Program-made: the position numbers and the translations under genes
Assembly: GCA_004357365.1 (NCBI GenBank)
Contig: SMVT01000088.1
Coordinates: forward strand, 1-8,344
Origin: Nitrospina sp.
Lineage (GTDB): Bacteria; Nitrospinota; Nitrospinia; Nitrospinales; Nitrospinaceae
Reading direction: 5' to 3'
Length of the DNA: 8,344 bases
Notes under the pieces: model-generated
Databases searched by the model: none
Seen by the model: only the letters and a program-made list of their open reading frames with translations
What the model was told of the DNA's origin: nothing
Shown: in pieces, positions 5,162 through 8,344 of the stretch
Numbering within the stretch: the first letter of the stretch is position 1
How the letters are laid out: each line of letters starts with the position of its first letter

Positions 5162-7576
5162 TCAGAAATCTTCCGATTCCTCCCGGTCCACTTCCACCAG
5201 GGGCCGGGTAGTGCACCGGATGCCGACTCCGGGGTGTCTTTCGGCGGGATCGAAGGCGTTGCGGAAATGGCATTTGGCATGAACCATGTAGTTGAGCCAC
5301 GATCCGCCCCGGACGATTTTCTGGGTGGTGAACTGGGAAGAATACAACTGCACGCACCATTCCCAGGCGTTGCCGGCCATATCGAAACAGCCGAAGGGAG
5401 AGAGGCCTTCTTCGAAATCCGTCACAGGGTTGGTGTGCCCGATCACGAAGTCGGCGGTGTTGCAATGTCCGGTCTGATACCCCATGGCTTCGCCCCAGGG
5501 ATAATCCCGGCCGTCGGTGCCGCGCGCGGCTTTTTCCCATTCCGTTTCGGTCGGCAACCGGAGGCCCAGCCACAGGGAAAAAACGGTGGCCTCGTAATAG
5601 TTGATGCCAAGGACGGGCTGATCCTTGTCCCAGGAATACTTGGGATAGCGGAGCTGAAACCGGGGATCGTACTGCCGGTACAGCTCGTTGGTGACGAGGT
5701 ATTTCATGATCGAATACTCCTTCATCTCGATCTGGTCCTCCTCGTCCTTCTCTTCCTGATAAATAAATTTACCGGCTGGAATCGTGACCATTTCTGTCCA
5801 TTTTTTAATGACCGCGGGGTTGACGATTTCCGGAGCCTGATGCTCGTTCAAAAATTCCTGAAGCTCCGGCAGGTCCCGCACGGTATCAAAATTCTGGCGG
5901 TCGATGATTTCCTTCCAGTTGATGTTATGGAGGGCGGACAACAATTCAAGCAGACCGTAAAGAATCCGGGAGTCGCGTTTCTCCCGCTTGAAGAGAGCGC
6001 GCGTCAACGTCTCCAGAACCTTGCGGTCATTGTGCTCTAGAACCGCTTCCAGCCGTACCAGCCGGTTCTTGGCAAACTGGGGTTGCGCTTCGGGGCACTG
6101 GTATTTCAACAACTGGCCGACCAGCAAACGCCGGTTTTCGGAAACGGTTTCGACTTCGGGCAACACATGGCCCGCCAGAAACAGCGCGCCTTCCTCCAGC
6201 AGGATATCCACCAGCGTGTCGGCGGAGGTGGACGTCGCTCCCGCGAAAAACCGGAACAGGTGTTGCCAGGTGTCGTCACGCCCGAATTCCCGCAGAGTGG
6301 ACTCCCATTCCGCGTCGCGGGCCAGCGCCCGTCCCGCGAAATACTCCTGGAACAGGGGATGACGAAACTCCCAGCGCTTGGGGGTCGACTGGATGAACCG
6401 GTCGAAGGGCGCCCGGATTTGACCCTCGGCGTACAGTTGTTTCAAATGGGCGCCGCGCTCTTCAAACAGCTTCAGTTCGAATCCCGTTTCCACCTCCTGG
6501 AACCGTTGCCGGTGTCCCTCCCGGAACAATTGCAGGGCAATCTCTTCCAGAGTCTTCAGGCATTGTTGCATCTCCGCATCGGGTTCCGCCTGTTTCCCGC
6601 GAGTCAAACCATGATCGATCCAGGCTGCGAACAGTTGCGTCCGGGAGGTGACGTCTTCCAGTTTTTCGGCGTCGGCCAGGGTCCGGATCATTTTGAGCAG
6701 AAAAGGATTTGCAAACAGTTCCGGATAAAACAACTGAAACTTTTCCGCCTGGTTCTTCTTCAACACGGCGGACGGCAGGTAATGGCGGCGCTGCAGATCG
6801 CTGACCGGTTGGATGGCGGCGCGGAAGGTCGAGTCCTGCCCCCGCTTGACGATCGATGTGGTGGCATAGGGCCCGAACCCGACCGGGCGGGTGACGATAT
6901 AAACGAAGTTATCGCGCAGGACGTCGCCGTCGACCACCACGTCGAAATAAAATTGAAAGCGGTCTTCCGGCAGGAGTTGATCGAACCCGTCGAGCAGAAA
7001 CAGCATCTGCCCGGTCAACACCAGACGCTTGAGGGTACGCTCCAGCAGGGGTTCGCGGATTTCGAGGTCTGGCTGTTCCTCTTGTTCCTTGAGGACGACC
7101 TCCGTGATCTGCCGGTACAGTTCGGGGAAAAATTCCACGAACCCGGTGCCCTCGGGCAGATGCGACAGGTCGAAGTAAACCGCCATGGGATATTCGCCCG
7201 GATCTTCCGGCGTCAGGAGCCGCTCCTGGTACACTTTGAGAAAAGTGGTTTTGCCCATGCCGGAATCCGCCTCCAACACAACTTTGGAGGTTTGGACATC
7301 CAGCAGGTTCTCGGTGATTTCGCGCGGGTTGTGGAACACTTGCTCCTGCAGGCTCTGGCGATGCTCCACGGGATTCATGTCGAGCAGAACCGGCTCGATG
7401 TAAACATCGTTGCCGCGACCTTTGCCCAATTCGGCGTTCAACTCGGCGGTGACCTCCGCCAGCCGGTGCTTGCGGTAGGTGGCGATCACCCATTCCGGCG
7501 ATTCCTCGGGCCGGACCCGGACCTCGGGGACCTCCCCTTCCGGCCTTAAAATAGGTGTATCTTGGCTTTCACTCAT
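5162..7576 (-). CDS. NACHT-type NTPase fused to a C-terminal FGE-sulfatase (SUMF1)-like domain
   Basis: The product is 804 aa, with no signal peptide or membrane segment, so probably cytoplasmic. After a short N-terminus (about 1-95) with no recognised effector domain comes a NACHT/STAND NTPase. It has Walker A ADSGMGKTT (103-111, Lys109), Walker B MLFLLDGFDQ (191-200), a sensor-like VTRP (228-231), and HPLFQEYFAGRAL (406-418), the helical motif that closes many NACHT modules. Residues about 420-590 are helical with no clear repeat. Residues about 594-791 form an FGE/SUMF1-like domain: MVTIPAGKF (596-604), GLRLPTETEWEKAARG (671-686), FDMAGNAWEW (731-740), VRGGSW (755-760) and GIRC (785-788). 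The paired cysteines of true FGE, expected just after GGS[WY], are missing (N762; a lone C769 further on). This suggests a ligand-binding C-type-lectin fold rather than an enzyme. NACHT proteins of this layout act as sensors in signalling or phage defence; that role is inferred. ATG 7576 has no ribosome binding site. Confidence 0.88.
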   Translation of the reverse strand: MSESQDTPILRPEGEVPEVRVRPEESPEWVIATYRKHRLAEVTAELNAELGKGRGNDVYIEPVLLDMNPVEHRQSLQEQVFHNPREITENLLDVQTSKVVLEADSGMGKTTFLKVYQERLLTPEDPGEYPMAVYFDLSHLPEGTGFVEFFPELYRQITEVVLKEQEEQPDLEIREPLLERTLKRLVLTGQMLFLLDGFDQLLPEDRFQFYFDVVVDGDVLRDNFVYIVTRPVGFGPYATTSIVKRGQDSTFRAAIQPVSDLQRRHYLPSAVLKKNQAEKFQLFYPELFANPFLLKMIRTLADAEKLEDVTSRTQLFAAWIDHGLTRGKQAEPDAEMQQCLKTLEEIALQLFREGHRQRFQEVETGFELKLFEERGAHLKQLYAEGQIRAPFDRFIQSTPKRWEFRHPLFQEYFAGRALARDAEWESTLREFGRDDTWQHLFRFFAGATSTSADTLVDILLEEGALFLAGHVLPEVETVSENRRLLVGQLLKYQCPEAQPQFAKNRLVRLEAVLEHNDRKVLETLTRALFKREKRDSRILYGLLELLSALHNINWKEIIDRQNFDTVRDLPELQEFLNEHQAPEIVNPAVIKKWTEMVTIPAGKFIYQEEKDEEDQIEMKEYSIMKYLVTNELYRQYDPRFQLRYPKYSWDKDQPVLGINYYEATVFSLWLGLRLPTETEWEKAARGTDGRDYPWGEAMGYQTGHCNTADFVIGHTNPVTDFEEGLSPFGCFDMAGNAWEWCVQLYSSQFTTQKIVRGGSWLNYMVHAKCHFRNAFDPAERHPGVGIRCTTRPLVEVDREESEDF

Positions 7577-7656
7577 ACGATTTTTTTTATATAATCGGGT
7601 TAGGAATCACCCCAGAGTCTATCATATTCACCTTTCCAACCCGAACAAAACACAGC
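7577..7656. promoter_or_regulatory. Divergent promoter region between the NACHT-FGE and rhomboid genes
   Basis: An AT-rich 80-bp spacer separates two divergent starts. On the plus strand a perfect -10 box TATAAT lies at 7590-7595, with no good -35 at normal spacing; it would start rhomboid transcription near 7602. On the minus strand TATGAT (7626-7621) is preceded after 16 bp by TTGTTC (7648-7643), with a TG two bases before the -10; it would start the NACHT-FGE transcript near 7614. The two predicted transcripts would overlap at their 5' ends, so the promoters probably compete. Neither start codon has a Shine-Dalgarno sequence. A T8 run (7581-7588) lies between the NACHT start and TATAAT. 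Confidence 0.45.
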
Positions 7657-8322
7657 ATGATTCCCTTTCATGACGAGAACCCGACGAAAAATTTTCCCCT
7701 GCTCACCATCCTGTTGATCGGCGGCAATATCTTGGTGTTTTTCTGGGAGTTTTCCTATCCCGGTCAAACCGCCTCGCTGTTTCTCAACTACGGCCTGGTG
7801 CCGTACGAACTGATGCAGTCGCCGATCCAGACTTATCCCAACGTCTTTTCGGCGATGTTCCTGCATGCCGGGTTCCTGCACCTGGGGGGCAACATGCTCT
7901 ACCTCTGGATCTTCGGCAATAACATTGAGGACGTCCTGGGCAAGGTGCGGTTCATCATGTTTTATCTGGTGTGCGGGGTGATCGCGGCGATGTGCCATGT
8001 GTACATGGATTCCGGGTCCCGGGTTCCGATGGTTGGCGCCAGTGGCGCCATTTCCGGAATCCTCGGGGCCTACATGGTGCTGTTTCCGAAAGCGCGGGTG
8101 AAGACGCTGGTGTTTCTCGGAATCCTGGTCACCATCATCCGGATACCGGCGGCGATCCTGCTTCTGTTGTGGCTGGGACTCCAGATCTTCAGCAGCATAG
8201 CTTCGGGGAACGTCGGGGGTGGCGTGGCGTGGATGGCCCACATCGGAGGTTTCGTGGCGGGAATGATTTTGATTCTTCCATTCAAAGCGTCTCTGCAATC
8301 GCCGCAACGGGAGGGCTTTTAA
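7657..8322 (+). CDS. Rhomboid family intramembrane serine protease
   Basis: Rhomboids cut transmembrane segments of substrate proteins inside the membrane with a Ser-His pair. This 221-residue product has the six-helix bacterial core: helix 1 about 13-32, helix 2 about 66-86, helix 3 about 97-117, helix 4 about 126-144, helix 5 about 148-180, helix 6 about 187-209. Helix 2 carries H75-x-x-x-N79 within HLGGNMLYLWIFGNNIE. Helix 4 holds the nucleophile Ser129 in VGASGAISG. Helix 6 holds the catalytic His195 in AHIGGFVAG. All residues needed for activity are present. The frame is open upstream to 7555, but ATG 7657 is chosen because MIPFHDENPT is the usual rhomboid N-terminus and the upstream extension overlaps the NACHT gene. 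No Shine-Dalgarno sequence precedes it. The substrate cannot be told from the sequence. The next gene begins immediately after the stop. Confidence 0.94.
   Translation: MIPFHDENPTKNFPLLTILLIGGNILVFFWEFSYPGQTASLFLNYGLVPYELMQSPIQTYPNVFSAMFLHAGFLHLGGNMLYLWIFGNNIEDVLGKVRFIMFYLVCGVIAAMCHVYMDSGSRVPMVGASGAISGILGAYMVLFPKARVKTLVFLGILVTIIRIPAAILLLLWLGLQIFSSIASGNVGGGVAWMAHIGGFVAGMILILPFKASLQSPQREGF
8310..8315 (+). promoter_or_regulatory. Strong ribosome binding site for the gene starting at 8323
   Basis: GGAGGG lies at the end of the rhomboid coding region, 7 nt before an ATG that directly follows the rhomboid stop. Spacing and match are near ideal, in contrast to the rhomboid and NACHT-FGE genes. Confidence 0.65.
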
Positions 8323-8344
8323 ATGACAACCAGGGTAACCAGAA
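8323..8344 (+). CDS. Start of an unidentified gene, cut by the window edge
   Basis: An ATG immediately after the rhomboid TAA opens a frame reading MTTRVTR to the end of the window. The call rests on the excellent GGAGGG site 7 nt upstream and on the zero-gap arrangement typical of an operon. Seven codons are too few to suggest a product. If real, this gene is co-transcribed with the rhomboid protease. Confidence 0.55.

Noticed and set aside
5162..5320. The C-terminal FGE end as a variable region of a diversity-generating retroelement
   Set aside because: No reverse transcriptase and no near-repeat template copy were seen in the window, and adenine-derived variable codons are not obvious.
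6083..7549. Long plus-strand open frame (488 codons) opposite the NACHT-FGE gene
   Set aside because: It is antisense to a protein with clear NACHT and FGE motifs, resembles no family, and reflects codon bias on the opposite strand.

Overview
The window looks like part of a chromosome from a Gram-negative, probably flagellated bacterium of moderately high GC. A MotB with an OmpA-like peptidoglycan-binding domain, a rhomboid protease and the style of the RibD and MotAB proteins would suit a deltaproteobacterial-type or Nitrospinota-like lineage. That placement rests on protein character only and is low confidence. No tRNA, rRNA, CRISPR array, insertion sequence or integrase was seen.

Layout. 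Positions 1-1793 (minus strand) hold a riboflavin operon in the order ribD, riboflavin synthase, then the first 13 codons of what is probably ribBA, which runs off the left edge. The genes are packed tightly (2-bp gap, then a 4-bp ATGA overlap). A sigma70-like promoter lies about 70-100 bp upstream of ribD, and no FMN riboswitch is visible. Positions 1944-4876 (minus strand) hold a motility unit: a response regulator with a degenerate HD-GYP domain, then motA and motB, with a 7-bp gap and a 26-bp overlap. This unit has a plausible promoter at about 5013-5042. Positions 5162-7576 (minus strand) hold one large gene for an 804-residue protein. It combines a NACHT-type NTPase, a helical middle section and a C-terminal formylglycine-generating-enzyme (FGE/SUMF1)-like domain. 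Positions 7657-8322 (plus strand) hold a rhomboid intramembrane protease, divergent from the NACHT gene across an AT-rich 80-bp spacer. It is followed directly by the start of another gene with a strong ribosome binding site.

How the parts work together. The rib genes supply three steps of riboflavin synthesis. MotA and MotB form an ion-driven flagellar stator. Their upstream response regulator has lost several residues needed for cyclic-di-GMP hydrolysis, so it more likely acts as a phosphorylation-controlled binding or regulatory protein for motility. The NACHT-FGE fusion has the architecture of a bacterial NLR-like sensor: a P-loop NTPase switch plus a C-terminal C-type-lectin-fold domain without the FGE catalytic cysteine pair. 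It is the best candidate here for an undescribed immune or signalling protein. No recognisable toxic effector domain or partner gene lies next to it, so that role remains an inference.
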